Assembly (NCBI RefSeq): GCF_017349075.1
Contig: NZ_JAFMOF010000006.1
Coordinates: 1-64,000 of the forward strand
Direction of reading: 5' to 3'
DNA length: 64,000 bases
Source of the DNA: Streptomyces triculaminicus
GTDB lineage: Bacteria; Actinomycetota; Actinomycetes; Streptomycetales; Streptomycetaceae
Shown here: in pieces, positions 17,290 through 26,363 of the stretch
Position numbering within the stretch: position 1 is the stretch's first letter
Layout: each line of letters starts with the position of its first letter
Translations under genes and position numbers: made by a program
Notes under the pieces: model-generated
What the model saw: only the letters and a program-made list of their open reading frames with translations
Databases searched by the model: none
Told to the model about the DNA's origin: nothing

Positions 17290-17765
17290 GCCCCCGGCGG
17301 CCGTTGGAACTGTGTGACGAGTACCAACGAACGCGCCGGGGACACCTGCCCGCTTGTCTACCTGCACTTCCTCGCCCTGACCGACGAGAGAGGCCAGCTG
17401 ATCGGGATATCCGCGCCCGTCCCGGCCGCACTCACGACAACACCGCCGCCCGCCACGACCACGTCCTGGCCCACCTGCGCGCCGCCGGTCTCGGGGCGCT
17501 GGCGGACCTCGGCTTCCGCGGCCTGGACGACGACGCACGCGACCCCGTGATCGTCACCGGGTTCGCAGCCAGCCGTGCTCACAAGCTCACACCCGGCCAG
17601 AAGACCGCCAACCATGTCCTCGCCGTCGGACGGGCACCGGTCGAGCACGGCTTCGCCCACCTCAAGAACTGGCGGACCCTCACCAAACTCCGCACCGACC
17701 CCGCCCGCGCCACCCTGCTCCTGCGCGCCCTGCTCGTCCTGACGAACCTCGAAGTCAACCGCTGA
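17290..17765 (+). pseudogene. Transposase C-terminal half, frame-shifted
   Basis: The forward strand reads LVYLHFLALTDERGQLIGIS in one frame. It then passes to HDNTAARHDHVLAHLRAAGL, LGFRGLDDDARDPVIVTGF and RAPVEHGFAHLKNWRTLTKL with a stop at 17765. The last block carries the Glu of a DDE transposase of the IS5 kind. The N-terminal half with the first Asp is missing. A shift near 17420 breaks the rest. It borders the right 102-bp repeat. Confidence 0.75.
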
Positions 17766-17778
17766 CCGACGGTCTACC

Positions 17779-17880
17779 CCGCAGACTTCCGCCCACGACC
17801 AGCGTGAGCACCCCGAGAACCGGTCACACCAGCCCTTTGACCTGCGACTTCAAGTTGGCGAAGGCTCAGTGCGCCGCATC
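17779..17880 (-). repeat. Right copy of the 102-bp inverted repeat
   Basis: This is the inverted partner of 15953-16054, matching at about 96 of 102 positions. It directly follows the transposase remnant. Its outer edge abuts the start of a small broken gene. Confidence 0.85.
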
Positions 17881-18157
17881 GCCGGTGCGCACCTCGATGC
17901 GGGTGGCGCGGTGCACCGGGTGCGCGCGAGAGCGCCGGGCATCGTCGAATGGTGCGCACGAGATCCCCGACCTCCGCGCCGGCCGCTTCCGCGCGGGCCT
18001 TCGCATCAAGCGCGTCCCGTGCGCGCCAGGCGTCTACGAGCTCACCTGGTCCGGGGGCGTGCGTGCGACCTAGTCATACGGGACGGAGCGGATGCGGGGC
18101 GCGCAGCATATCGTCTGGCGACGCATCGGTGGGCACAACATCTTCGCCAGCCCGTGA
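17869..18157 (+). pseudogene. Small RelE-like protein gene, frame-shifted and with an in-frame TAG
   Basis: Pieced together, the product reads MRRIAGAHLDAGGAVHRVRA, then HEIPDLRAGRFRAGLRIKRV and APGVYELTWSG. After an in-frame TAG at 18071 it continues SYGTERMRGAQHIVWRRIGG to HNIFASP at 18157. The body with G-V-Y-E-L-T-W and I-V-W-R-R-I-G is common in actinomycete small proteins. Its size and strand pattern remind me of RelE/ParE-type toxins, which is only inference. A frameshift near 17953 and the stop make it inactive. Its 5' end overlaps the 102-bp repeat. Confidence 0.55.
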
Positions 18158-18499
18158 CGCGCCCACGAACGGCGTGGGGACGTCCGAGTCACTCCGTCTT
18201 CGGAAGGCTGATCGTCACGGCCCTGTCGAGGCGAAGTACCCGCGCCGCGGACAAGTCCCCGAGAAGCTATCTCACAACTCTTTGTGCAGGTCACAGGCAT
18301 GATCCATGAGGTGATCCTGTTTGCCGTTCGGTTCAGCGTCAATGGACGGGCATCCGATCGGCCGGGGAGGGCTCTTCGGACGGCTGCCGTGAGGGTGACC
18401 AGGGCTGCCTTCGGGTGGCGGTGCGGCCGGGCCAGGCAGCGGGACATCAGCATTCTGTTGGGAAGACCAGGCATAGGAGTGCGCGGTGGTGGTGCTGGG
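18158..18499. other. Gap without a recognisable gene
   Basis: No gene or RNA is seen here. The segment is GC-rich and probably holds the promoter of the dehydrogenase gene that follows. Confidence 0.4.
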
Positions 18500-19300
18500 G
18501 TGAGAGTGGGTACAGGGGGCGCCGCACGAAGGGAAGGGACTGGCGGCATACAGATCAAGGACTCTGTCGTCCTCGTGACAGGCGCCAACCGCGGTATCGG
18601 CCGGGCTCTGCTGGCCGAGTGCCTGGCCAGGGACGCGGCCCGTGCTTACGCGGCAGCCCGGCGGTCGGAGGCGCTGGAGCCGGTGACCGCGGCGGACCCG
18701 GAGCGCGTGGTCCCGCTGGTGCTCGATGTCACCAGCCCACAGGCGATCAGTGCGGCCGTACAGGCCGCGCCGGATGTGACGGTCCTGGTCAACAACGCGG
18801 GGGTCGTCAACCTCGGCCACCTGATCGACATGGAGCTCGATGCCGTCGAGAACGTCATACGCACCAACGTCCTGGGCCCCCTGCGGATGGTCCGCGCTTT
18901 CGCCCCGGTGACCGAGCACAACGGCGGTGGCGCCATCGTCAATGTCATCAGCATAGGAGCTTTCGGCGGCACCCCGGGCGTGGGCGGCTATCCGGCTTCC
19001 AAGGCTGCACTCAACCTCATGACCCAGGCCTTCCGCGAGGACCTCGTGCCGCGTGGTATCACCGTGCACGGCGTGTTCCCGGGACCGGTGGAGACCGACA
19101 TGCTCGCCCAGGCCCTCAGCTCGGCCCCGGACCTCGGCACCTACCCGCCGACGACACCGCAAGAGGTGGCTCGCGCCATTCTGGACGGACTGGAACGCGG
19201 AGATCCGGAGATCTTCCCCGACCCCATCTCCCGCGAAATCGGAGAGATATGGGCACGCGATCCCAAAGACGTCGAACGCCGGCTCACCCAGATGCGCTGA
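18500..19300 (+). CDS. Short-chain dehydrogenase/reductase (SDR)
   Basis: This NAD(P)-dependent oxidoreductase has the classical SDR motifs: VLVTGANRGIGRALLAE (cofactor loop), LVNNAGVVNLG (N-N-A-G), a Ser in NVISIGAFGG and the catalytic Y-P-A-S-K-A-A. Substrate unknown. Relatives usually begin at M-Q-I-K-D-S. Here that codon is ATA (18548), so the start is uncertain. The GTG at 18500 gives 266 residues, and a GTG at 18506 is also possible. The body is intact. Confidence 0.85.
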   Translation: MRVGTGGAARREGTGGIQIKDSVVLVTGANRGIGRALLAECLARDAARAYAAARRSEALEPVTAADPERVVPLVLDVTSPQAISAAVQAAPDVTVLVNNAGVVNLGHLIDMELDAVENVIRTNVLGPLRMVRAFAPVTEHNGGGAIVNVISIGAFGGTPGVGGYPASKAALNLMTQAFREDLVPRGITVHGVFPGPVETDMLAQALSSAPDLGTYPPTTPQEVARAILDGLERGDPEIFPDPISREIGEIWARDPKDVERRLTQMR

Positions 19301-19359
19301 CCCAGCAAAGCAACTGGGCCACCGCCCCAACCTGCGAAACGAGGATGTGACACAGCTTC

Positions 19360-19758
19360 TCAGCGACCCGAACGGTCCCGTCCGCGCGCAGACCGGCGGG
19401 CCGCACGCCGCACATCCCGCTCCGCCTGGCGCGCTTCCTCGACCGCCCGGTCAGCCAGGCACCCCGGGCACACCAGATCCAGCACCCGGCGCCGCAAAGC
19501 CCGGCGCAGCCGGGGCCCGGGCGGCAGGAGCCCGCCGCGGGCATAACGGCACACCGCACGCCCACTCGTCCCGAGGACCGCCGCGAGCACCGGGACGTTG
19601 TTGTCGTACCGGACCAGGAGGAACGCCATCTGCGCCTGGCGGCCGACAGGGAACCACGCGGCCGCCTCGGCCCGCCGCTCAGGAGTGAGATGCGCGTGGT
19701 GACGCTCGCAGTGCGGCGCCTTGTTCTTCCGGACTCTGTCCAGCGGGTTGTTGTTCAT
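19360..19758 (-). CDS. Hypothetical basic protein with HTH-like and C-x-x-C elements
   Basis: From the ATG at 19758 the product (132 residues) reads MNNNPLDRVRKNKAPHCERH and is strongly basic. It has a possible HTH (NVPVLAAVLGTSGRAVCRYA) and a short V-C-P-G-C motif. The frame also extends upstream to 19815. I recognise no family. A DNA-binding role is possible. The gene lies alone between the SDR gene and an IS element. Confidence 0.45.
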   Translation of the reverse strand: MNNNPLDRVRKNKAPHCERHHAHLTPERRAEAAAWFPVGRQAQMAFLLVRYDNNVPVLAAVLGTSGRAVCRYARGGLLPPGPRLRRALRRRVLDLVCPGCLADRAVEEARQAERDVRRAARRSARGRDRSGR

Positions 19759-19947
19759 GGCCCCGGAGCCTGCCCGGGCCGGCCTGTGGATAGCGGCCAT
19801 CACCCCAACCAGCACCGCCGGCGGCTACTGGGCACAGCCGCATCCCGGCGTGGGCCGCTTCCGACCCCGGCCACTGAGCTGCTCAGCCGGTCACACGTGG
19901 GGGCCCGTGACGGGTGATTCTTCCTCGCATACGCGGGCGCGGTTCTA

Positions 19948-20863
19948 GGGTCCGTCTTCAAATTGATCTTGCCCAGAGCAGGAGTGATGCGAGTGTGACT
20001 GCTGCTTCGTAGGAGGTGGCGGTCTTCTCGTAGCGGGTGGCGATGCCGCGGAAGCCTTTGAGTTGGTTGAAGCAGCGTTCGACGGTGTTGCGGCGGCGGT
20101 AGATCTCGCTGTTGAAGCTTGTCGGCCGGCCGCCTCGTCGGCCTCGGTTTCGGCGGTGCCGCTTCTGGTCGTTCTTCTCCGGGATCGTGTGTCCGATGCC
20201 GCGTTTACGCAGGTAGGCGCGGAAGCCGCGTGAACTGTAGGCCTTGTCTGCGATCACGTGATCTGGGCGGCAGCGGGGCCGGCCTGGTCCGGTACGGGGC
20301 ACTCGGATGCGTTCGAGCAGGGGGCGTGCGCAGATGCCGTCGTGTCGTTGGCCCGGAGTGAGCAGGATGGCCAGGGGGCGGCCGCGGCCGTCGCAGGCGA
20401 GGTGGATTTTGCTGGTCAGGCCTCCCCGGGATCGGCCGAGGGCGTGATCGTCCGGTTCGTCCGTCCGGTGCCTCCCCCTTTTCGGCCGGTGGCGGCGGCG
20501 TGCTGGTGGGCGCGGACGATGGTGGAGTCGATCTGGACCAGCCAGTCGATGTCACCAGCGGCGTCGGCACGGGCCTGGATCCGTTGCAGGGCCCGGGTGA
20601 ACACGCCGTCGATGGCATAGCGGCGGAAGCGAGTGTAGACCGTCTTCCACGGGCCGTAGCGTTCTGGCAGGTCACGCCAGGAGACCCCGGTCCGGATCTT
20701 GTAGACCATCCCGTTGATGACCCTGCGGTCCTCGGTCCGAGGCCGGCCTCTGCTGGCACTCGGTATCAGCGGAGCCAGTAACTCCCACTCGGAGTCGGTC
20801 AGTTCATGACGTCGAATCACGACACCATGATCCACCATCGAACGACCATTTGAAGACGGACCC
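19948..20863 (-). mobile_element. IS5-family (IS427-like) element with decayed transposase
   Basis: Inverted ends (GGGTCCGTCTTCAAAT type) lie at 19948 and 20863, flanked by TA. The transposase is on the reverse strand. The ends are complete, but the coding region has an additional frame error, so the copy is probably inactive unless helped. Confidence 0.88.
19958..20838 (-). pseudogene. IS5-family transposase in three frames
   Basis: The first frame starts VIRRHELTDSEWELLAPLIP and carries the first Asp (VQIDSTIVRAHQHAA). A -1 slip at AAAAGGGGG (complement of 20474-20482) would give the normal continuation E-K-G-E-A-P-D. One further extra base near 20450-20462 then throws the segment ALGRSRGGLTSKIHLAC into a third frame. 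The final part (VIADKAYSSRGFRAYLRKRG and RRNTVERCFNQLKGFRGIAT) carries the second Asp and the Glu. So one shift may be programmed but the other is damage. Confidence 0.8.
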
Positions 20864-20892
20864 TAGTTCGCGAGTTCGGTTACATTCCCTTC

Positions 20893-21501
20893 ATGACAAG
20901 CCGATCGCTGGGTGACCGCAGTCACGACACTGCTGTGGTCGTTGCCCACGAGATCTACGGTGTCAACGACCACATCATCGGCGTTGCCAGGATGCTTCGC
21001 CCCTACCGGTGCGATGTCTTCACGCCCAGTTTTCTGCCGTCGGGCTTCGTGTATCCCCGGGAGGACGAGCGCCAGGCGTACCGGGAATTCATGCGGACCC
21101 CTGGCGTGATGAGTATGAGCCAAGCGCTCGTACAGTTCACCGGGGGCCTGCGTGAGCGATATCGCAGAGTGCTCTGCATCGGCTTCAGCGTCGGAGCCAC
21201 CAGCGCATGGCTCGCTTCCGGGGCAGGCGCAGTGGACAAGACTGTGTGCTTCTACGGATCTCGGATCCGTGACCACCTGGATGTCCAGCCGGCCGCGCCG
21301 TGCCTCGTGGTCTTCGCCGCGCAGGAGCCCAGCTTCTCGGCACCGGCAGTTGCCGAGAAGCTGGCAGGCCGAAGAGATGTGGTGACAGAGATCTATCCGT
21401 GTCGCCATGGCTTCTGCGATCCCGGGAGTCCCCATTACTCCGCCGAGCACGCCCATCAGGCGTGGGAATCGGCTACCCGGTTCCTGGGGCTGTCCCGGTG
21501 A
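20893..21501 (+). CDS. Dienelactone-hydrolase-like protein
   Basis: This 202-residue alpha/beta hydrolase has the DLH signature elements: the conserved Glu in VAHEIYGV (residue 20), the nucleophile elbow G-F-S-V-G (residue 99) and the His in CRHGFCDP (residue 172). Classical dienelactone hydrolase uses Cys at the nucleophile position. Here the residue is Ser, so it may act on other esters. The start is the ATG at 20893; no good ribosome-binding site is visible. The promoter may have been affected by the IS ending 30 bases upstream. Confidence 0.83.
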   Translation: MTSRSLGDRSHDTAVVVAHEIYGVNDHIIGVARMLRPYRCDVFTPSFLPSGFVYPREDERQAYREFMRTPGVMSMSQALVQFTGGLRERYRRVLCIGFSVGATSAWLASGAGAVDKTVCFYGSRIRDHLDVQPAAPCLVVFAAQEPSFSAPAVAEKLAGRRDVVTEIYPCRHGFCDPGSPHYSAEHAHQAWESATRFLGLSR

Positions 21502-21590
21502 CAATGAGAGTTCTCTAGCCGATGAAGCCCGGCCGGTACAACGTCGATCGGTCCGCAGCGACTCAAAGACCGGTTATGGGTCAGCCCTTA

Positions 21591-22050
21591 CGAGCTCGTG
21601 CATGATTGTCGTGTCACAGGGCTACCGTCCGGGGGTGATCTCTGAACTCATCGAGGAGATCGGACTGCTGTGGCACGAGCGTCACCATGACCGGCTCGCA
21701 TCCCGTGCCCGCCAGCGGGCCGTCGGAGCCGGTGCCAGGACAAGCTGGTCTTCGTCGACCGACTGACGCCATCGAGTTACCTGGGCACCAGCGGGCGGAC
21801 AGGTACTCGCGGCGGCCGTGGTGACAGTTGAGAGACCTCCAGTTCTTCAGGTGAGCGATGCCGTGCTCGACGCGGATGCGCCGTGAGGAGTGCGCGTGCT
21901 TGTCCCTGGCGTGCATCTCCTCGTACCAGGCGGGCGGGTTCTTGCGGAACTTTCGGTGCGGTGGGGTGACGGCCTGGCCGCCGGTCTGGGACCCGAGGCC
22001 CTGGTAGCCGGCATCGGCCAGGATCTGCCGCGCTCGCCCGCTACGACGCC
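21591..22050. mobile_element. Two halves of an IS B-type element in head-to-head orientation
   Basis: The forward strand from 21591 has the IS B-like end (CGAGCTCGTGCATGATTG) and an N-terminal transposase piece: VISELIEEIGLLWHERHHDR and QRAVGAGA, ending near 21766. From about 22045 down to 21775 the reverse strand encodes the C-terminal piece: LADAGYQGLGSQTGGQAVTP and RIRVEHGIAHLKNWRS. The two halves point at each other, so an inversion or a recombination between two copies has occurred. It is inactive. Confidence 0.75.
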
Positions 22051-22501
22051 GAGCGCCGACCGCGGGAACCCAGGCCGTCGCGCGAGTCGCCCGGCAGGTT
22101 GGGCGGATGGGCCAGCAGCCGTTGCCCTGCGGAACACGGCGATGCGGCTGACACCCTCCCGCGCCACGACGCGCATGTTCCTTCGGCACCACGCCTGGGT
22201 CCCACCACAGCCGACTGATCCGATTCGCGCCCCGCCCACTCGCCACCAGACGCCTTCCCGGACGAAGCCGAGCTGCAGGTCTTGTCGGCGGTCTCGGCGG
22301 GGGCAAGGCGTCCGGGTGTGTACTGATCTTGCTCCGTAAGACCTGTGGGAGCGGGTGGCGCCGACTGCGCTGCGCTCATGTTGCGAGGCCCTCCCGCCGA
22401 GCTGATCCTGAAGAAGGGCATGCCACCCTTCGAGTGAACCGAGCGCAGAGAGGCTGCGGAGCCTGCGGTCATCGTGGCCCGAGCAAGGAGCGGGGTTCCA
22501 G
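22051..22501. other. Region without a recognisable gene upstream of the P450 operon
   Basis: No supported gene is seen. A short open stretch near 22370-22435 (+) ends E-L-I-L-K-K-G-M-P-P-F-E with a stop, which could be a gene tail. The promoter for the ferredoxin operon presumably lies in the last 100 bases. Confidence 0.4.
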
Positions 22502-22729
22502 ATGAGGCTTGTCGTCGATCTCAACCGGTGTCAGGGATTCGCGCAGTGCGCCTTCCTCGCCCCGGACGTCTTCGTACTGCACGGCGGGGAGGCGCTGCTC
22601 TTTACCTCCCGCTTCGACGAGGGACTGCGTGACCAAGTGGAGCAGGCTGCGGCTGCTTGCCCGGTCCAGGCCGTTCTCGTCGACTTCTCCGACGAACCGG
22701 CCAAGGGGGCAGAGGGCCATGTCGGCTGA
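22502..22729 (+). CDS. Ferredoxin of the P450-partner type
   Basis: This 75-residue electron carrier passes electrons from the reductase encoded next to the P450. Cys residues at 10 and 16 (NRCQGFAQCAFLAP) and in the C-terminal C-P (AAACPVQAV) fit a [3Fe-4S]-type ferredoxin with only three cluster ligands, as is common for P450 partners. AAGGAG precedes the ATG. Its end overlaps the start of the reductase gene by 11 bases, so translation is coupled. It looks intact. Confidence 0.9.
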   Translation: MRLVVDLNRCQGFAQCAFLAPDVFVLHGGEALLFTSRFDEGLRDQVEQAAAACPVQAVLVDFSDEPAKGAEGHVG

Positions 22730-24113
22730 CGCCGATGTCCAGGCTCTCCGCCGAAAGGGCCGGATCGTCGTCGTCGGTGCGTCGCTGGCCGGCCTGCGCG
22801 CTGCGGAGACGCTTCGTGACCTGGGCTTTACGGGGTCGCTCACGCTGGTCGGGGACGAGCCGTACGAGCCGTACGACCGGCCCCCGCTGTCCAAGCAGGT
22901 GCTGCTGGGGATGGAGCCCGCCGAGGACACCGCGCTGCCGCGCAAACGCGACATCGACGCCGAATGGCGTCTCGGTGTGGCCGCCGCGAGCCTGGACCGG
23001 GCCGCCAAGCACGTACGCCTGGCGAACGGCGACGCCCTTCCCTACGACCGCCTGCTGATCACGACCGGGACCAAGGCCCGGCCCTGGTTCCATCCGGAAG
23101 AGGCGGCACTGGACGGGGTTTTCGTGCTGCGTACCCGCGACGACTCCGCTCGGCTGTCCCGGAAACTCGCTGCCGGCCCGCGCCGGGTGCTGGTGATCGG
23201 CGCCGGTTTCACGGGCTCCGAGATCGCCTCCGTCTGCCGGGAGCGAGACGTGGAGGTGACCGTCGCCGAACGCGCCCCAGCGCCGTTGGTGGGCGCCCTC
23301 GGCGAGGTGGTCGCCACGGTGGCGGCGCGGCTGCAGCGCGATCATGGAGTGGATCTGCGCTGCGGTGTCAGCGTCACCGCGCTGGAGGGCGACCAGGCCG
23401 GGCGGCTCCGGCGTGCCCACCTGTCCGACGGATCGGCGATCGACGTCGACGTGGCGGTGGTATCCCTCGGCGCCATCCGGAACACCGAGTGGCTCTCCGG
23501 TTCCGGGCTGGCGGCCGGCCCCAGGGGCATCGCCTGCGACGCCGGGTGCCGGGTGTTCGACGTCAACGGCATCGTCACCGATGACATCTACGCCGCCGGT
23601 GACGTCGCCCGCAGCCCCCATCCGCTGTTCGGCTACCAGTTCCTGTCACTGGAGCACTGGGGCAACGCGGTGGAACAGGCCCAGATCGCGGCACACAACA
23701 TGGTCAGCGCGGGCCCGGACCGTCGCCCGCACCTGTGGGTGCCGATGTTCTGGTCCGTCCAGTTCGGCGTCAACATCAAGTCGGTTGGTGTGCCCACGAT
23801 GGGCGACCAGTTGGTCATAGCCCAGGGCGCGCTCGCCGAGGAGCGGTTCGTCGCGGTGTACGGGTATCGCGGCCGGGTCATCGCCGCGGCCTCCTTCGAC
23901 TCGGGAAAGTGGCTCGGGTTCTATCAACAGCAGATAGAGACCGGAGCGTCGTTCCCGCCGGACTACGCAATGGTGGACCGCCGCACCGACGCGCCGCAGC
24001 CCGTTGATCCAGCCTTCCCGGACCCCCGCCTTCCCACCCACGAGCCGACTGTCACCCTGACAGGCCACTCACCGACCGAGCGGTGCGTCCAGTTCATCGC
24101 ACCACGTGCCTGA
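22719..24113 (+). CDS. FAD-dependent ferredoxin reductase
   Basis: This 464-residue enzyme moves electrons from NAD(P)H through FAD to the ferredoxin. The FAD-binding motif is at residues 17-30 (VVVGASLAGLRAAE). The second nucleotide-binding motif is VLVIGAGFTGSEIA, and the C-terminal FAD contact is DDIYAAGDVARS. The start is the ATG at 22719 inside the end of the ferredoxin gene. It belongs to the putidaredoxin-reductase/rhodocoxin-reductase type. The P450 gene follows after 34 bases. It looks complete. Confidence 0.92.
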   Translation: MSADADVQALRRKGRIVVVGASLAGLRAAETLRDLGFTGSLTLVGDEPYEPYDRPPLSKQVLLGMEPAEDTALPRKRDIDAEWRLGVAAASLDRAAKHVRLANGDALPYDRLLITTGTKARPWFHPEEAALDGVFVLRTRDDSARLSRKLAAGPRRVLVIGAGFTGSEIASVCRERDVEVTVAERAPAPLVGALGEVVATVAARLQRDHGVDLRCGVSVTALEGDQAGRLRRAHLSDGSAIDVDVAVVSLGAIRNTEWLSGSGLAAGPRGIACDAGCRVFDVNGIVTDDIYAAGDVARSPHPLFGYQFLSLEHWGNAVEQAQIAAHNMVSAGPDRRPHLWVPMFWSVQFGVNIKSVGVPTMGDQLVIAQGALAEERFVAVYGYRGRVIAAASFDSGKWLGFYQQQIETGASFPPDYAMVDRRTDAPQPVDPAFPDPRLPTHEPTVTLTGHSPTERCVQFIAPRA

Positions 24114-24147
24114 CCCTCGCCCCGGACCGCCACCACAGGGAGACACC

Positions 24148-25362
24148 ATGGCCCTCGGCACCATGTCCGCGCAGATCACCGACTTCTCGAATCGCGCCGA
24201 TCCGTACCCGCTCTACGCCGCACTGCGCAAGTCGCCGGTCACGCGTCAGGACGACGGTTCCTACCTGGTCAGCACGTACTACGAGGTGCGGAGCCTGGCC
24301 AACGACCCGCGGCTCAGCAACGACCTGCGCAACCGCGCCCCTGGCGCCGGCGGCCCCGCCGTGGCCGAGGAGGACACGAATCTGCCGCCCAGCTTCCTCT
24401 TCCACGACCCGCCGGAACACGACCGGCTGCGCAACACGACGATGCGGCCGTTCGGCCCCCCGCACAGCCCCAGGTTCCTCCACGACATGCGGGATGACAT
24501 CGCCAGAATCATCACCGACCTGCTGGACGCGCTCGATGGCAAGGACGAGGTCGACGTCGTCGAAGACTTCGCCTACCCCCTTCCCGTCACGGCCATCTGC
24601 AGGATTCTCGGCGTGCCACGCGAGGACGAACCCCGCTTCCATGGCTGGGCGGACATCGTGGCGTCCGTCCTCGACCCCAGCCAAGGGAAAGAGAAGGTAC
24701 AGGATGCACGCCGCGAGCTCGGCGCCTACCTGTCCGACCTGATCGAGGCCAAGCGGCGCCACCCCGGTAGCGGGATCCTCGGCCCCCTCGCCCAGGAAAC
24801 CGGCCCCAACGGCAGCATGTCGACGGCGGAGCTGGCGTCCACCTCGATGCTGCTCCTGATCGCAGGCCACGAGACCACCGTCAACCTGATCAGCAACGCG
24901 ACGCTCACGCTGCTGCGCCACCCCGACATCCTCAAGCGGTTCCAGACCGAACCGGGCCTGGTCGTCCCGCTCGTCGAGGAGGTGCTGCGTTATGAACCGC
25001 CGGTCCAGTTCATCCCCTTCACCGTCGCCCTGTCCGACATCGACATCGCCGGCACCACCATCCCCAAGGGTGCGCAGGTCTGGCTTCTGCTGGCCTCGGC
25101 CAACCGCGACCCGAAGCGCTTCGAGGATCCCGACCGGTTCGACCCCGACCGTGAGGACAACCAGCACCTCGGGTTCTACACCGGCATCCACTACTGCTTC
25201 GGCGCCCCGCTGGCCCGGATGGAGGCGCAGCTGGCCTTGCCCCATCTCTTCCGGCGAATCAAGAATCCACGGCTGATGGCGGACCCGCCGCCCTACCGCG
25301 CCAACCCTGTCTTGCGTGGCCCCCGCCATCTTCCCGTGGCGATCGATGGCCTTGCCGCCTGA
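24148..25362 (+). CDS. Cytochrome P450
   Basis: This 404-residue class I bacterial P450 oxidises an unknown substrate with O2 and two electrons. Key elements are present: oxygen-activation motif A-G-H-E-T-T (239-244), E-x-x-R (278-281), and the heme-binding Cys 350 in GFYTGIHYCFGAPLAR. The usual Phe two residues earlier in F-G-x-G is replaced (F-Y-T-G), a modest departure. GGGAG lies before the ATG at 24148. Ferredoxin and reductase immediately upstream make a complete electron chain. The 239 bases that follow contain no gene. I see no biosynthetic core gene nearby, so a catabolic or detoxifying role is plausible. Confidence 0.93.
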   Translation: MALGTMSAQITDFSNRADPYPLYAALRKSPVTRQDDGSYLVSTYYEVRSLANDPRLSNDLRNRAPGAGGPAVAEEDTNLPPSFLFHDPPEHDRLRNTTMRPFGPPHSPRFLHDMRDDIARIITDLLDALDGKDEVDVVEDFAYPLPVTAICRILGVPREDEPRFHGWADIVASVLDPSQGKEKVQDARRELGAYLSDLIEAKRRHPGSGILGPLAQETGPNGSMSTAELASTSMLLLIAGHETTVNLISNATLTLLRHPDILKRFQTEPGLVVPLVEEVLRYEPPVQFIPFTVALSDIDIAGTTIPKGAQVWLLLASANRDPKRFEDPDRFDPDREDNQHLGFYTGIHYCFGAPLARMEAQLALPHLFRRIKNPRLMADPPPYRANPVLRGPRHLPVAIDGLAA

Positions 25363-25601
25363 ACCGGCAAGGGCGCGAGGGTCCCGCCGCTGTGCAGAGC
25401 CATGGGGCCGACGTCATGTGCCGACCGGTGACGGCGTCCATGTCTTCGGTGCCGGTGCCGATCTCGCACTGCACGGCAGGTCCGCCTATCAAGCGCGCGG
25501 GGTCACCGGCATGCCCAGGAGCGCACCGGCCAGCATGCGCCATGCACTGCTTTGCCTCAATCTGAACGCATGACCTATCGATATACAGCGAAAGGTGACG
25601 C

Positions 25602-26333
25602 ATGAAATTCGCCGTCATCGGCGGTACCGGTCTGATCGGGTCGCAGGTCGTGAAGAAGCTGAAGGCCGCCGGGCACGAGGCCGTGCCGCACTCGCTGTCT
25701 ACAGGTATCGACGTGATCACCGGTCGGGGAGTGGAGGAGGCGGTGGCCGGAGCCGACGGCGTCGTCAACCTGACGAATTCCCCGACCTTCGACGATGCTT
25801 CTCCCGCCTTCTTCCAGACCTCGATGGACAACCTCCTGGCCGCCGGCCACAAGGGCGGGGTGGGGCACTTCGTCATCCTCTCGATCGTCGGCGCGGACCA
25901 GGTGCCCAACCTCGCCTATTACCGCGCCAAGGTCTTGCAGGAAGACATCCTCAAGGCCGGTCCGATCCCCTACTCGATCGTCCGCGCCACCCAGTTCATG
26001 GAGTTCATCGCCGCCGTCATGTCCTGGTCCACCGAGGGCGACACCGTCCGCCTGCCCACCACCCCACTCCAGCCGATCGCCGCCCAGGACCTCTCCGACA
26101 CCGTCGCCGAAGTCGCCGCCGGTACCCCTCTGAACGCGACCCTCAACATCGGCGGGCCCGACGTCCATCCCCTCGACGAACTCGGCCGGATCACCCTGAA
26201 CACCCGACCCGACGGCCGCACGGTCGTCACCGACGACACCGCCGGCATGTTCGCCGCCGTTGACGGCGATGTGCTCACCACCAAAGGCGACGCACGCATC
26301 GCCCCCACCCACTACACCGACTGGCTCACCTGA
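25602..26333 (+). CDS. NmrA/SDR-type NAD(P)-binding protein
   Basis: This 243-residue protein begins MKFAVIGGTGLIGSQVVKKL with a G-x-x-G-x-x-G dinucleotide motif. It also contains HFVILSIVGADQVPNLAYYR with the Y-x-x-x-K pair and YSIVRATQFMEFIA. It matches 'SDR family/NAD(P)H-binding' proteins of Streptomyces. The ATG follows GAAAGGTG. It sits between the P450 and a cupin gene in the same direction and may belong to the same response. It looks intact. Confidence 0.87.
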   Translation: MKFAVIGGTGLIGSQVVKKLKAAGHEAVPHSLSTGIDVITGRGVEEAVAGADGVVNLTNSPTFDDASPAFFQTSMDNLLAAGHKGGVGHFVILSIVGADQVPNLAYYRAKVLQEDILKAGPIPYSIVRATQFMEFIAAVMSWSTEGDTVRLPTTPLQPIAAQDLSDTVAEVAAGTPLNATLNIGGPDVHPLDELGRITLNTRPDGRTVVTDDTAGMFAAVDGDVLTTKGDARIAPTHYTDWLT

Positions 26334-26363
26334 CCCGGCCGGCCCACCACAGGAGACCTCGCC

